Assembly (NCBI GenBank): GCA_030831965.1
Contig: JAURJZ010000015.1
Coordinates: forward strand, 1-54,183
Source of the DNA: Verrucomicrobiota bacterium
GTDB taxonomy: Bacteria; Verrucomicrobiota; Verrucomicrobiia; Opitutales; UBA953
Length of the DNA stretch: 54,183 bases
Reading direction: 5' to 3'
Below, one piece after another: positions 1-7,259 of this stretch (the first letter of the stretch is position 1; the number at the start of each line of letters is the position of its first letter). A model generated the notes under the pieces. It had not been told where the DNA came from. It did not search any database and was given only the letters and a program-made list of their open reading frames with translations. The position numbers and the translations under genes are program-made.

Positions 1-65
1 CCAAGAAGGGCGACGGCAAGGTGGTCGACGGCGACTTCGAGGTCGTCGACGACGGCAAGAAGTGA
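1..65 (+). CDS. dnaK: DnaK (Hsp70 chaperone), C-terminal tail only
   Basis: Only the last 20 codons and the TGA stop (63-65) are in the window. They read as a Lys/Gly/Asp-rich tail containing VVDGDFEVVDD, which resembles the acidic VVDA(D/E)FEEV ending of bacterial DnaK. In Hsp70 this flexible end follows the lid domain and contributes to client and co-chaperone interactions. The rest of the gene lies upstream of base 1. The stop is 10 bp from the stop of the next gene, which converges on it. The call rests on the C-terminal motif alone; no nucleotide-binding domain is visible. Confidence 0.75.
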   Translation, partial: KKGDGKVVDGDFEVVDDGKK

Positions 66-75
66 GGGGTTCCGG

Positions 76-960
76 TCACCCGGCGCGCACGCGCGCGCCG
101 GGCATGACCCTGTCCAGCTCCCGCAGGTCGGCCTCATAGGCCTCGCCCAACGCCGCCCTCTCCTCGGCCGTGAAGGGCGAGAACCGCCCCTTGCCTGTGT
201 CTGATTCCCGGAGAATTCGGCGTTTTCGCCGCCGCAGGTAGCGGGGCACCCAGAAGGGAATCGCCATCATCGCGGCCATCGTCTCGGCGGAGGGAGAGCG
301 CGTCTCCTCGGGCGCCGAGGGGAGCGCCCAGGGCGACATCCGGTGCCCAATCAGCGCCTCCATCACCAGGTCGGGATCCCCGAGAAAATCCTCGAACGTC
401 CACACGCGCAGCGGGCATCCCGGCATCGCGGCGCGAATGCGCTCCGCAAGCCGCGTCCAGCTCAGGGGTTGGGCGAGCGCCCTGCGGGCAATCGGCTCAA
501 AAGCCCCTCTCCAGTTGCCCCGGCAAAGCTTGTGCGCGAACGCCGACGGCAGGAGAGTCGCCGGATTGCGCACCGCGAGGAAGAGCGTCGCCTCGGCCTT
601 GTCCACGACCCTGCGCAGCCGGGTGAGCCGAACCTCCAGCTCCCGATAGGGCCTCGCGTCGAGAAGATCGGGCACAAACCCCAGCAGCTGTTCCTCAGCT
701 AGCAGCAGGGTGGGGAGGGGGGAGGCGATGGCCGCCAAGGAGCGCCGCAAGCGCGGTTCCTGGAGAAGCCAGGGCCTGAAATGGTGCCCGCGGCTCGGAC
801 CCAAGTTGGCCGCGAGGCCGCACAGCCTCAGCTCCTCGCGGCTAGGGCAGTGGATCCCCAGGTCGGTCAGCTCCGCCCGGCGAAGGGCCAGCATGTCCTG
901 GAGCGTCGTGCTGGCGGTCTTGTGCGCGCCAAGCAGGATTCTCCACCTCGGGGTTGGCAT
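76..960 (-). CDS. sulfotransferase-like protein
   Basis: The 294-residue product has near its N-terminus (residues 8-20) the motif ILLGAHKTASTTLQ. This matches the 5'-phosphosulfate-binding loop HKTGSTSLQ of PAPS-dependent sulfotransferases and related P-loop glycan-modifying proteins. The C-terminal part (LRELDRVMPG) also fits the pattern of small bacterial sulfotransferase-like proteins. The protein has no signal peptide and is rich in Arg. The acceptor is unknown; cell-surface polysaccharide is a reasonable guess. It converges on dnaK and diverges from hemL across about 96 bp. The sequence is highly diverged, so an inactive or differently acting P-loop protein is possible. Confidence 0.6.
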   Translation of the reverse strand: MPTPRWRILLGAHKTASTTLQDMLALRRAELTDLGIHCPSREELRLCGLAANLGPSRGHHFRPWLLQEPRLRRSLAAIASPLPTLLLAEEQLLGFVPDLLDARPYRELEVRLTRLRRVVDKAEATLFLAVRNPATLLPSAFAHKLCRGNWRGAFEPIARRALAQPLSWTRLAERIRAAMPGCPLRVWTFEDFLGDPDLVMEALIGHRMSPWALPSAPEETRSPSAETMAAMMAIPFWVPRYLRRRKRRILRESDTGKGRFSPFTAEERAALGEAYEADLRELDRVMPGARVRAG

Positions 961-1056
961 GCCGCACCTTGCCGCATCCCCGCGTTGGGGTCAAGGTTCG
1001 GTCCAGCCGTTGTCGCTTGTCACCCACCCGGCCTCGGCTAACCCTAGCGCCTGTCC

Positions 1057-2337
1057 ATGGCCTCCGCCTCCGAAGACCTGTTCGCCCGCGCCCAGACGAT
1101 GATCCCGGGCGGCGTCAACTCGCCCGTGCGGGCCTTCCGCTCGGTCGGCGGCACCCCTTTCTTCACGGTCAAGGCCGACAGGGCCCGCCTGACCACCGCC
1201 GACGGCAAGGAGTTGATCGACTTCGTCCTGACCTGGGGTCCCGCCATCCACGGCCACACCGACCCCGAGATTCGCGCCGCCCTCGCCGAGGCCCTTGCCC
1301 GCGGCACCTCCTTCGGCACCCCCAACCCCCTCGAGGTCGAGATGGCCGAGCTCATCCTCTCGTGCGTCCCCGCGGTCAGGAAGGTGCGCATGACCAACAG
1401 CGGCACCGAGGCCACGATGTCCGCCATCCGCCTCGCCCGCGGCTTCACCGGACGGCCCAAGATCCTCAAGTTCTCCGGCTGCTACCACGGCCACGTCGAC
1501 TCCCTCCTCGTCAAGGCCGGCTCCGGCGCCCTCACCCAGGGCAATCCCGACTCCGCCGGCGTCACCCCGGGCACCGCGGCCGACACCCTCGTCGTCGAGT
1601 ACAACAACCTCGCCTCGGTCGAGACCGCCTTCGCCGCCAACCCCGGCGCCGTCGCCGGCGTCATCCTCGAGCCCTATCCCGCCAACGTCGGGCTCATCCT
1701 CCCCGACCCCGGTTTCCTCGCCGGCCTCCGCACCCTCTGCACCCGGGAGGGCGCCGTTCTTGTCTTCGACGAGGTCATGACCGGCTTCCGCCTCTCCCTC
1801 GCCGGCACCCAGGGCCTGCACGACGTCGTCCCCGACCTCGTCTGCATGGGCAAGATCATCGGCGGCGGCCTGCCCGTCGGCGCCTTCGGCGGACGGGCCG
1901 ACATCATGGACCACCTCGCGCCCCTCGGCCCCGTCTACCAGGCCGGCACCCTCAGCGGCAACCCCCTGGCCATGGCCGCCGGCCTGGCCTCCGTCCGGAA
2001 GCTCCGCCGCGACAATCCCTACGCCCGGCTCGACGCGCTCGGCCGCCGCGTGCGCGACACCCTCCTCGGCGCCGCCAAGGCCAAGGGCGTCGCCCTCCAG
2101 GTCCCCCAGGTCGGCTCCATGTTCTCCCTCTTCTTCAACGAGCAGCCTGTCCGCAACTACGACCAGGCCGTCGCGTCGAAGGGCGAGCTTTACCGCCGCG
2201 TCTTCCGCCACGCCCTCGACGCCGGCGTCTACCTCGCGCCCTCGCCCTACGAGACCGCCTTCCTCTCCACCGCCCACGAGGGCGCGGACATCGACCGCGC
2301 CTGCGAGGTGCTCGACGCCGCCGTGCGCTCCCTCTGA
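1057..2337 (+). CDS. hemL: glutamate-1-semialdehyde 2,1-aminomutase
   Basis: This PLP enzyme converts glutamate-1-semialdehyde to 5-aminolevulinate, the last step of the C5 route to tetrapyrroles. The 426-residue length is normal. Class III aminotransferase features are in place: [13 protein letters not shown] near the N-terminus, the NSGTEA motif near 114-119, FDEVMTGFR near 228 and the PLP-binding Lys266 in [14 protein letters not shown]. The ATG at 1057 gives the usual family N-terminus; no clear Shine-Dalgarno precedes it. proC follows after 2 bp, so the two are probably co-transcribed. Confidence 0.97.
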   Translation: MASASEDLFARAQTMIPGGVNSPVRAFRSVGGTPFFTVKADRARLTTADGKELIDFVLTWGPAIHGHTDPEIRAALAEALARGTSFGTPNPLEVEMAELILSCVPAVRKVRMTNSGTEATMSAIRLARGFTGRPKILKFSGCYHGHVDSLLVKAGSGALTQGNPDSAGVTPGTAADTLVVEYNNLASVETAFAANPGAVAGVILEPYPANVGLILPDPGFLAGLRTLCTREGAVLVFDEVMTGFRLSLAGTQGLHDVVPDLVCMGKIIGGGLPVGAFGGRADIMDHLAPLGPVYQAGTLSGNPLAMAAGLASVRKLRRDNPYARLDALGRRVRDTLLGAAKAKGVALQVPQVGSMFSLFFNEQPVRNYDQAVASKGELYRRVFRHALDAGVYLAPSPYETAFLSTAHEGADIDRACEVLDAAVRSL

Positions 2338-2339
2338 CC

Positions 2340-3140
2340 ATGCCCACCACCGCCTTCATCGGAGCCGGCCGCATGGCCTCCGCCATGGCGCGGGGCCTCC
2401 TCCGCTCCGGCACCGCCAAGCCCAGCCAGCTCGCCTGCATCGGCGGCGCCGGCACCACCTCGCTTCAGCTTTCCCAGGAGCTTGGCATTCGTCTCGCCGG
2501 CTCGCCCCAGGCCCTGCTCGAGGACGCCCAGACCCTCGTCGTCGCCTGCAAGCCCCAGGTCTTCGCCGCCCTCGATCCCGCCTATGGCGCGCTCGCCCAG
2601 GGCAAGCTGGTTGTCTCCGTGCTCGCCGGCACGCGCCTCGACCGCCTCCGCGCCTTCTTCCCCCGCGCCCGCGCCCTCGTCCGCGTCATGCCCAACACGC
2701 CCGGCGCCATCGGCCAGGGCATCTCCGCCTGGACCTCCCTCTCGCCTCTCGACGAGGCTGATCGCGGCCGGCTCGCCCGCCTGCTCGCCGGCCTGGGCGA
2801 TTCCGTCGAGGTCCCCGAATCCCAGCTGGACGCCGTCACCGCCGTCAGCGGGAGCGGCCCCGGGTTCTTCTTCGAGTTCCTCGCGGCCTACGAGCGCGGC
2901 GCGATCGCTCTCGGCCTCGAGCCCGAGCTCGCCCGTCGGCTCGTCCGCACCACCTTCGTGGGGTCGCTCGCGCTGGCCGACGCCACCGGCGAGCCTCCCG
3001 CCCGCCTTCGCGACCAGGTGACCTCCCCCAACGGCACCACCCGCGCCGGTCTCGATGTCCTCCAGGGCGCCCATCTCGACGACCTCGTCGCCCTCGCCCT
3101 CGAGGCCGCCCGCGACCGGGCGAGGGAACTTAGCCGCTGA
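2340..3140 (+). CDS. proC: pyrroline-5-carboxylate reductase
   Basis: This NAD(P)H-dependent enzyme makes proline from pyrroline-5-carboxylate. The 266-residue product begins with the Rossmann motif FIGAGRMASAMARGL. It carries VVACKPQ, the conserved RVMPNTPGAIGQG, the family signature VSGSGPGFFFEF and the C-terminal QVTSPNGTTRAGL involved in proline/substrate binding. The ATG starts 2 bp after the hemL stop. The reading frame is open far upstream inside hemL, but only this ATG gives the correct N-terminus. It is followed directly by an inverted-repeat block. Confidence 0.96.
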   Translation: MPTTAFIGAGRMASAMARGLLRSGTAKPSQLACIGGAGTTSLQLSQELGIRLAGSPQALLEDAQTLVVACKPQVFAALDPAYGALAQGKLVVSVLAGTRLDRLRAFFPRARALVRVMPNTPGAIGQGISAWTSLSPLDEADRGRLARLLAGLGDSVEVPESQLDAVTAVSGSGPGFFFEFLAAYERGAIALGLEPELARRLVRTTFVGSLALADATGEPPARLRDQVTSPNGTTRAGLDVLQGAHLDDLVALALEAARDRARELSR

Positions 3141-3142
3141 GT

Positions 3143-3291
3143 CGAGGAGCGGGGAGCGGGGAGTGGGGAGCGAGGGGGGTGCCTGTCCGCAGACTTTGGC
3201 TTGGTGATTCCACTACCTTGCTTTTGAAGCCCTACCTATTCCCTTGTGGCTCTTTGCATCTCGCTTCCCGCACCTCGCCCCCCGCTCCTCG
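3143..3291. repeat. Inverted-repeat block, family 1 (GAGGAGCGGGGAGCG words)
   Basis: A 31-bp arm at 3143-3173 is the reverse complement of 3261-3291 at 26 of 31 positions. The arms enclose about 87 bp of less GC-rich sequence. The right arm ends 5 bp before the pirin ATG, so the block fills the whole proC-pirin gap. The same word recurs at 36879-37037, 43184-43210 and 45257-45333. No ORF is inside. Confidence 0.75.
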
Positions 3292-3296
3292 CAGTC

Positions 3297-3998
3297 ATGT
3301 CCCTGACCCTCCGACCCTCCGCCGAGCGCGGCCACTTCGACCACGGCTGGCTCAAGACCTGGCACAGCTTCAGCTTCGGCGACTACCACGATCCGGCCCA
3401 CATGGGCTTCCGGTCGCTCCGGGTGATCAACCAGGACATCGTCGTGCCCGGACGGGGCTTCCCCATGCACGGCCACCGGGACATGGAGATCTTCAGCTAC
3501 GTGGTCGAGGGCGCGATTGAGCACCGGGACAGCATGGGCAACCACGCCCGCGTCGTGCCCGGCCGGATCCAGGTGATGGGCGCCGGAACCGGTGTCCGTC
3601 ACAGCGAACACAACCCGCTGCCCGATCGCCCCATGCAGATCCTCCAGGTCTGGATCCTCCCGGAAAAGGCCGGGCTGCCGCCTTTCTACGCGGAGTGGAG
3701 TCCCACGACCGAGCAGCGCGCCGCCGCCAAGGCCCTGATCCTCTCGCGCGACGGTCGCGAGGGCTCGGCCCGACTCCGGCAGGATGCCGACGTCTACCGC
3801 CTGCTCGCCCCGGCTGGCACCCGCCTCACCCATGTGCTTCGCTCCGGTCGCGGATTCTGGCTCCAAGTCATCAAGGGCAGGGTTGAGGTCGGCGGCCAGG
3901 TGGCCGGCCCCGGCGACGGGCTATCGACGGAGGAGCCTGGGGCCATTGTTCTCGATGTGCTGTCCGATGCGGAGGGACTGCTGTTTGACCTCGCCTGA
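3297..3998 (+). CDS. pirin family protein (YhhW-like)
   Basis: The 233-residue bicupin protein shows the full pirin metal site: His58 and His60 in GFPMHGHRDMEIFSYV, then His102 and Glu104 in GTGVRHSEHNP. The related Escherichia coli YhhW binds metal and oxidises quercetin; the physiological role of bacterial pirins is otherwise uncertain (redox sensing and metabolic control have been proposed). The N-terminal RGHFDHGWLKTWHSFSFGDY block is diagnostic. The ATG at 3297 was chosen because the frame upstream (from 3246) translates the repeat block and resembles no pirin. There is no visible Shine-Dalgarno. Confidence 0.9.
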   Translation: MSLTLRPSAERGHFDHGWLKTWHSFSFGDYHDPAHMGFRSLRVINQDIVVPGRGFPMHGHRDMEIFSYVVEGAIEHRDSMGNHARVVPGRIQVMGAGTGVRHSEHNPLPDRPMQILQVWILPEKAGLPPFYAEWSPTTEQRAAAKALILSRDGREGSARLRQDADVYRLLAPAGTRLTHVLRSGRGFWLQVIKGRVEVGGQVAGPGDGLSTEEPGAIVLDVLSDAEGLLFDLA

Positions 3999-4028
3999 TT
4001 TTCGACATTAGTCTACCTACTCACCCGC

Positions 4029-4511
4029 ATGAAAACCGCCACCACCGTCGTCGCCTCCCTCCTCGGCCTGATGTTCATCGTCTTCGGACTGAACTTCTGG
4101 CTCAAGTTCGCCCCCGTGCCTCCGCCCCCTGAGGGCACCCCGGCCGCCGCGTTCCTCGGCGCCATGTTCACCTCCGGCTACCTCGCCACGGTCAAGGCTG
4201 TCGAGGTCCTCGGCGGCATCGCCCTCCTCATCCCCCGCTTCCGCCGCCTGGGCATCATTCTGATCGCCGCCGTGGTCTTCAACATCGCGACCTTCCACGT
4301 GGCCTTCTTCGGCTGGGGCAGCCTGCTCGACGCCAAGGTCCTCTTCGCCATCGTCGCCTCCCTGTTCCTCGTCCGCATGCACGCCCTTTGCAGCTGCCTC
4401 TGCGGCTGCGGCACCTGCAACTGCGAGGGCACCGGCTGCTGCAACAGCGGCGCCTCCTGCTGCTCGACCGACAAGGCCGAGTCGAAGGGCGGCTGCTGCG
4501 GCGGGAACTGA
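4029..4511 (+). CDS. DoxX-like membrane protein with a 12-cysteine C-terminal tail
   Basis: The 160-residue protein has four predicted membrane helices (about 4-24, 50-70, 73-95, 99-117), with the pattern of DoxX/DUF4149-like small membrane proteins (VEVLGGIALLIPRFRRLG between helices 2 and 3). The last 40 residues are unlike a normal DoxX: 12 cysteines at 121, 123, 125, 127, 130, 132, 137, 138, 144, 145, 156 and 157, in CxC, CxxC and CC groups. This resembles a metallothionein or a thiolate metal/persulfide sink. It lies 30 bp after pirin and just upstream of an ArsR regulator and a rhodanese-rich CoA-disulfide reductase. Some DoxX relatives take part in sulfur oxidation; a role in thiol or metal stress is inferred. 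Confidence 0.7.
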   Translation: MKTATTVVASLLGLMFIVFGLNFWLKFAPVPPPPEGTPAAAFLGAMFTSGYLATVKAVEVLGGIALLIPRFRRLGIILIAAVVFNIATFHVAFFGWGSLLDAKVLFAIVASLFLVRMHALCSCLCGCGTCNCEGTGCCNSGASCCSTDKAESKGGCCGGN

Positions 4512-4530
4512 TCCCCGGCGCCTGAACCGA

Positions 4531-4554
4531 GGGCCGGCGGGAAACCGCCGGTCC
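4531..4554 (+). terminator. Probable terminator after the DoxX-like gene
   Basis: A 10-bp stem (4531-4540 with 4545-4554, one G-U pair) closes a GAAA tetraloop 19 bp after the DoxX stop. It is followed by TCTTGCTT, a weak U-tract. It would separate the DoxX transcript from the ArsR promoter that starts at 4561. Confidence 0.65.
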
Positions 4555-4560
4555 TCTTGC

Positions 4561-4600
4561 TTGACATGCCCCCAAATACATTCAATAATTTGAATATATG
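4561..4600 (+). promoter_or_regulatory. Sigma70-type promoter of the ArsR-like gene, nearly leaderless
   Basis: A perfect -35 TTGACA (4561-4566) is followed after 17 bp by the -10 AATAAT (4584-4589). The ATG (4598) begins 9 bp after the -10, so transcription should start within a base or two of the start codon. There is no room for a Shine-Dalgarno. It is an AT-rich patch in a GC-rich region. Confidence 0.75.
4580..4595. promoter_or_regulatory. Putative operator ATTC-N8-GAAT over the -10 element
   Basis: The sequence ATTCAATAATTTGAAT is an inverted repeat with 6-bp perfect arms (ATTCAA/TTGAAT) around TAAT. It covers the -10 hexamer, so a bound protein would block RNA polymerase. The ATTC-N8-GAAT form is the one I recall for the persulfide-responsive ArsR-family repressor SqrR. 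Autorepression by the adjacent ArsR-like protein is inferred. Confidence 0.65.
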
Positions 4601-4897
4601 ATTCAGGCCATCGATCCCAAGGTCCTCCGGCGCTGCGGCGCCGCCCTGCGGACGCTCGCCCATCCCGAGCGGCTGCGCCTCGTCGAGTCGCTCGAGCGCG
4701 GCGCCCGGTCGGTTGGCGAGCTGACCGCGATCCTGCGTCGTCCCCAGGCCACCGTCAGCCAGCACCTGATGCGGCTCCGCGCCCATGGTCTGGTCAAGGC
4801 CGACCGACGGGGCAGGGAGGTCCGCTACGCCATCGCCCAGCCCGGCTGCCTTTCCATCCTGGGCTGCATCCGCACCCACTTCGCCAAGTCCCGCTGA
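4598..4897 (+). CDS. ArsR/SmtB-family transcriptional regulator
   Basis: The 99-residue winged-helix protein contains LAHPERLRLVESLERGARSVGELTAILRR followed by the recognition helix QATVSQHLMRLRAHGLV and a beta-wing GREVRYAI. Its cysteines are Cys13, Cys84 and Cys90. It lacks the CxC of arsenic/cadmium sensors in helix 3 and lacks the helix-2 cysteine of BigR/SqrR, so its trigger cannot be read off directly; a Cys84/Cys90 site in the last helix (with Cys13) is possible. It is followed after 49 bp by the CoA-disulfide reductase-rhodanese gene, as ygaV precedes the rhodanese gene ygaP in Escherichia coli. A sulfane-sulfur or thiol-stress repressor is therefore my best inference. Confidence 0.88.
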   Translation: MIQAIDPKVLRRCGAALRTLAHPERLRLVESLERGARSVGELTAILRRPQATVSQHLMRLRAHGLVKADRRGREVRYAIAQPGCLSILGCIRTHFAKSR

Positions 4898-4946
4898 CCC
4901 CTCCCCATCCCTCGTGTCGCTTCATCCTTTTCCCCTCCCTCCCCCC

Positions 4947-7211
4947 ATGTCCCACGCCAACTCCCCCCGCATTGTCATCATTGGGGGCGTCGCCGGCGGC
5001 GCCTCCGCCGCCACCCGCGCCCGACGGATGAACGAGCGCGCCTCCATCGTCATGCTCGAGAAGGACGGCCATGTGTCCTTCGCCAACTGCGGCCTGCCCT
5101 ACCACATCGGCGGCGCCATCCAGGACCGGGCCAAGCTCCTCGTGGCCAAGCCCGAGATGTTCCGCCGGCGCTTCAATATCGATGTCCGTGTGCGCCACGA
5201 GGCCCTTGCCATCGACCGTGCGGCCAAGGTGGTGCGCATCCGCGACCACGCCAAGGGGGTCGTGTACGACGAGCCGTATGACAAGGTCATCCTCGCCCCC
5301 GGCGCCGCCCCGCTCGTGCCCGACCTCCCGGGCGTCCGCGCCCCCGGGGTTCACTCGCTCCGCAACATCGAGGACATGGACCGCATCCTCGCCGACCTGC
5401 CGGGCGTGCGCCGCGCCGCCGTCGTCGGCGGCGGGTTCATCGGCCTCGAGGTCGCCGAGCAGCTGCGCGAGCGCGGGCTCGAGGTGAGCCTTGCCGACCG
5501 CAATGCCCAGGTCCTGACCCCGCTCGATCCCGAGATGGCCGAGCGCCTGCGTCGCGAGCTGCTCGCCCACGGCGTCCGGGTTCACCTTGGCTCCGGGCTG
5601 GCGGCGGTTGAGACCGATGCGAAGGGCCGCGCCTCCGGTGTCCGTCTGGAGGACGGCGCGATCATCCCCGCCGAGCTTGTCATCCTGGGCCTTGGCGTGC
5701 GGCCCTCCAACCGGCTTGCGGTCGAGGCCGGGCTCGACACGGGCCCGACGGGCGGCGTCCGGACCGACGCCTACCAGCGCACGAATGATCCCGACATCTA
5801 TGCGGTTGGCGACGCGGCGGAGTATTCGCTGGGCACGACCGGCGGCCGGGGGCGCGTTCCCCTTGCCGGCATCGCCAATCGCACCGGTCGACTTGCCGGC
5901 GAGCACGCCGCCACCGGCATGTCCGCGCCCGCGCCCGCGGCCTGGGGCACCGCCATCCTCAAGGTCTTCGGCGTCGCCGCCGGCATCACCGGCGACTCGG
6001 TGAAGTCCGCCAAGGCCCGCGGTCTCGATGTCCGGGCCGTTCACATCACCGCCAACCACCACGCCGGCTACTATCCCGGGGCCCAGTCCCTCACCTTCAA
6101 GCTGGTCTACGAGGCGGGTACCGGCCGCATCCTCGGCGCCCAGGCTTTCGGCGGCGCCGGCGTCGACAAGCGCCTGGACATCGTCGCCTCGCTCCTGCAC
6201 TTCCGCGGCACGGTCGCCGACCTTGCCCAGGTCGACCTCGCCTACGCCCCGCCCTTCGGGTCGGCGAAGGACGCCGTCCACATGGCGGCCTTCGCCGCGC
6301 TCAACGATCTTGCCGGACACGCGCCTGTCGCGGCGGTCGACGCCGACCTGGCCGGTTTCCAGGTGGTCGATGTCCGCGACCCCGACGAGCGGGCCCAGCT
6401 TCCCCTCGCCGGCGCCCCGCACGCCATCGCCATCCCGCTCAACGAGCTTCGGACCCGCGCCGGCGAGCTGGACCGGGCCCGCCCGACGGTCGTCGCCTGC
6501 CACAGCGGCCTGCGAGCGCACGTCGCCACCCGGCTCCTGCGCGAGCTGGGCCTTGACGCCCGCAACCTTTCCGGCGCGGCCTCCCTGCGCGACCTCGCCC
6601 TGAACCGTCCCTCCGCCGCCCCCGCGTCGGCGGCCTCCTCCTGCTCGGCCGCCAAGCCCTGCGGCGCGCCCGGCGGGACCGTCGCCCCCGATCCCCACGA
6701 CGAGCTTCATCCCCGCAATGTCCTCGCCGAGGCCGCCGGCGGCGCCCTGCTGCTCGATGTCCGCTCGCCCGCCGAGTACCGCTCGGGACACGTCGAGGGG
6801 GCCGTCAACCTGCCGCTCGACCAGCTCAAGCCCGGCGCGGTCAAGGCCCTGATGGGCGGGGGCGAGGACAGGGTTGTCCTGCTCCTGTGCGCGGCCGGCG
6901 GTCGCGCCCGCACCGCCGCCAAGCGGCTCGAGGGCTCAGGCGTCAGGTCCGTGGTCGTCGCGGGCGGCACCAACGCCTGCGTCGGCGCCGGGCTGCCCAT
7001 CCGGAAGCTCAAGGGGGCCGTGATCTCGATCGAGCGCCAGGTCCGCATCGGGGCCGGCCTGATGGTCGCCGCCGGGGTCGCGCTCGGCACCTGGGTCCAT
7101 CCCGGCTTCCACGGCCTCAGCGGCTTCGTCGGCTGCGGCCTCGTCTTCGCGGGTGTGACCGACTTCTGCGGCATGGGCCTGCTTCTCGCCCGCATGCCTT
7201 GGAACCGATGA
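4947..7211 (+). CDS. CoA-disulfide reductase fused to two rhodanese domains and a DUF2892 membrane tail
   Basis: The 754-residue protein has five parts. Residues 8-320 are an FAD/NAD(P)H pyridine-nucleotide-disulfide oxidoreductase with one active cysteine, Cys48, in FANCGLPYHIGG. Residues 330-445 are the dimerisation domain with Tyr375/Tyr376 and YAPPFGSAKD. Rhodanese 1 spans about 460-550 with catalytic Cys518 (CHSGLRA). A short linker holds CSAAKPC. Rhodanese 2 spans about 590-680 with Cys648 (CAAGGRA). The tail 695-754 is YgaP-like (ISIERQVRIGAG ... MPWNR) with two membrane helices. Relatives reduce CoA persulfide or polysulfide. Translation is taken from ATG 4947; the open frame upstream overlaps arsR and is not homologous. 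Confidence 0.9.
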   Translation: MSHANSPRIVIIGGVAGGASAATRARRMNERASIVMLEKDGHVSFANCGLPYHIGGAIQDRAKLLVAKPEMFRRRFNIDVRVRHEALAIDRAAKVVRIRDHAKGVVYDEPYDKVILAPGAAPLVPDLPGVRAPGVHSLRNIEDMDRILADLPGVRRAAVVGGGFIGLEVAEQLRERGLEVSLADRNAQVLTPLDPEMAERLRRELLAHGVRVHLGSGLAAVETDAKGRASGVRLEDGAIIPAELVILGLGVRPSNRLAVEAGLDTGPTGGVRTDAYQRTNDPDIYAVGDAAEYSLGTTGGRGRVPLAGIANRTGRLAGEHAATGMSAPAPAAWGTAILKVFGVAAGITGDSVKSAKARGLDVRAVHITANHHAGYYPGAQSLTFKLVYEAGTGRILGAQAFGGAGVDKRLDIVASLLHFRGTVADLAQVDLAYAPPFGSAKDAVHMAAFAALNDLAGHAPVAAVDADLAGFQVVDVRDPDERAQLPLAGAPHAIAIPLNELRTRAGELDRARPTVVACHSGLRAHVATRLLRELGLDARNLSGAASLRDLALNRPSAAPASAASSCSAAKPCGAPGGTVAPDPHDELHPRNVLAEAAGGALLLDVRSPAEYRSGHVEGAVNLPLDQLKPGAVKALMGGGEDRVVLLLCAAGGRARTAAKRLEGSGVRSVVVAGGTNACVGAGLPIRKLKGAVISIERQVRIGAGLMVAAGVALGTWVHPGFHGLSGFVGCGLVFAGVTDFCGMGLLLARMPWNR

Positions 7212-7217
7212 GATTTA

Positions 7218-7248
7218 GGTCGCGCGGCTCATGGCGCGCCGCGCGACC
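7218..7248. terminator. Hairpin between convergent genes
   Basis: An 11-bp perfect stem (7218-7228 with 7238-7248, core GGTCGCGCGGC) with a 9-nt loop lies between the CoA-disulfide reductase stop (7211) and the leuA stop (7260). The strand order suggests a shared terminator. Neither side has a strong T-run, so function is uncertain. Confidence 0.5.
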
Positions 7249-7259
7249 GGATCTCGGGC

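Noticed and set aside
3143-3291. A MITE copied from a DNA transposon
   Set aside because: There is no target-site duplication that I can see, and the cores of the similar blocks at 3143 and 36879 do not match, so I keep it as a repeat and not a mobile element.
4794-6791. A 665-residue open frame antisense to the CoA-disulfide reductase gene
   Set aside because: Low-complexity Gly/Ala/Asp composition with no motif; the plus-strand protein has all catalytic residues.
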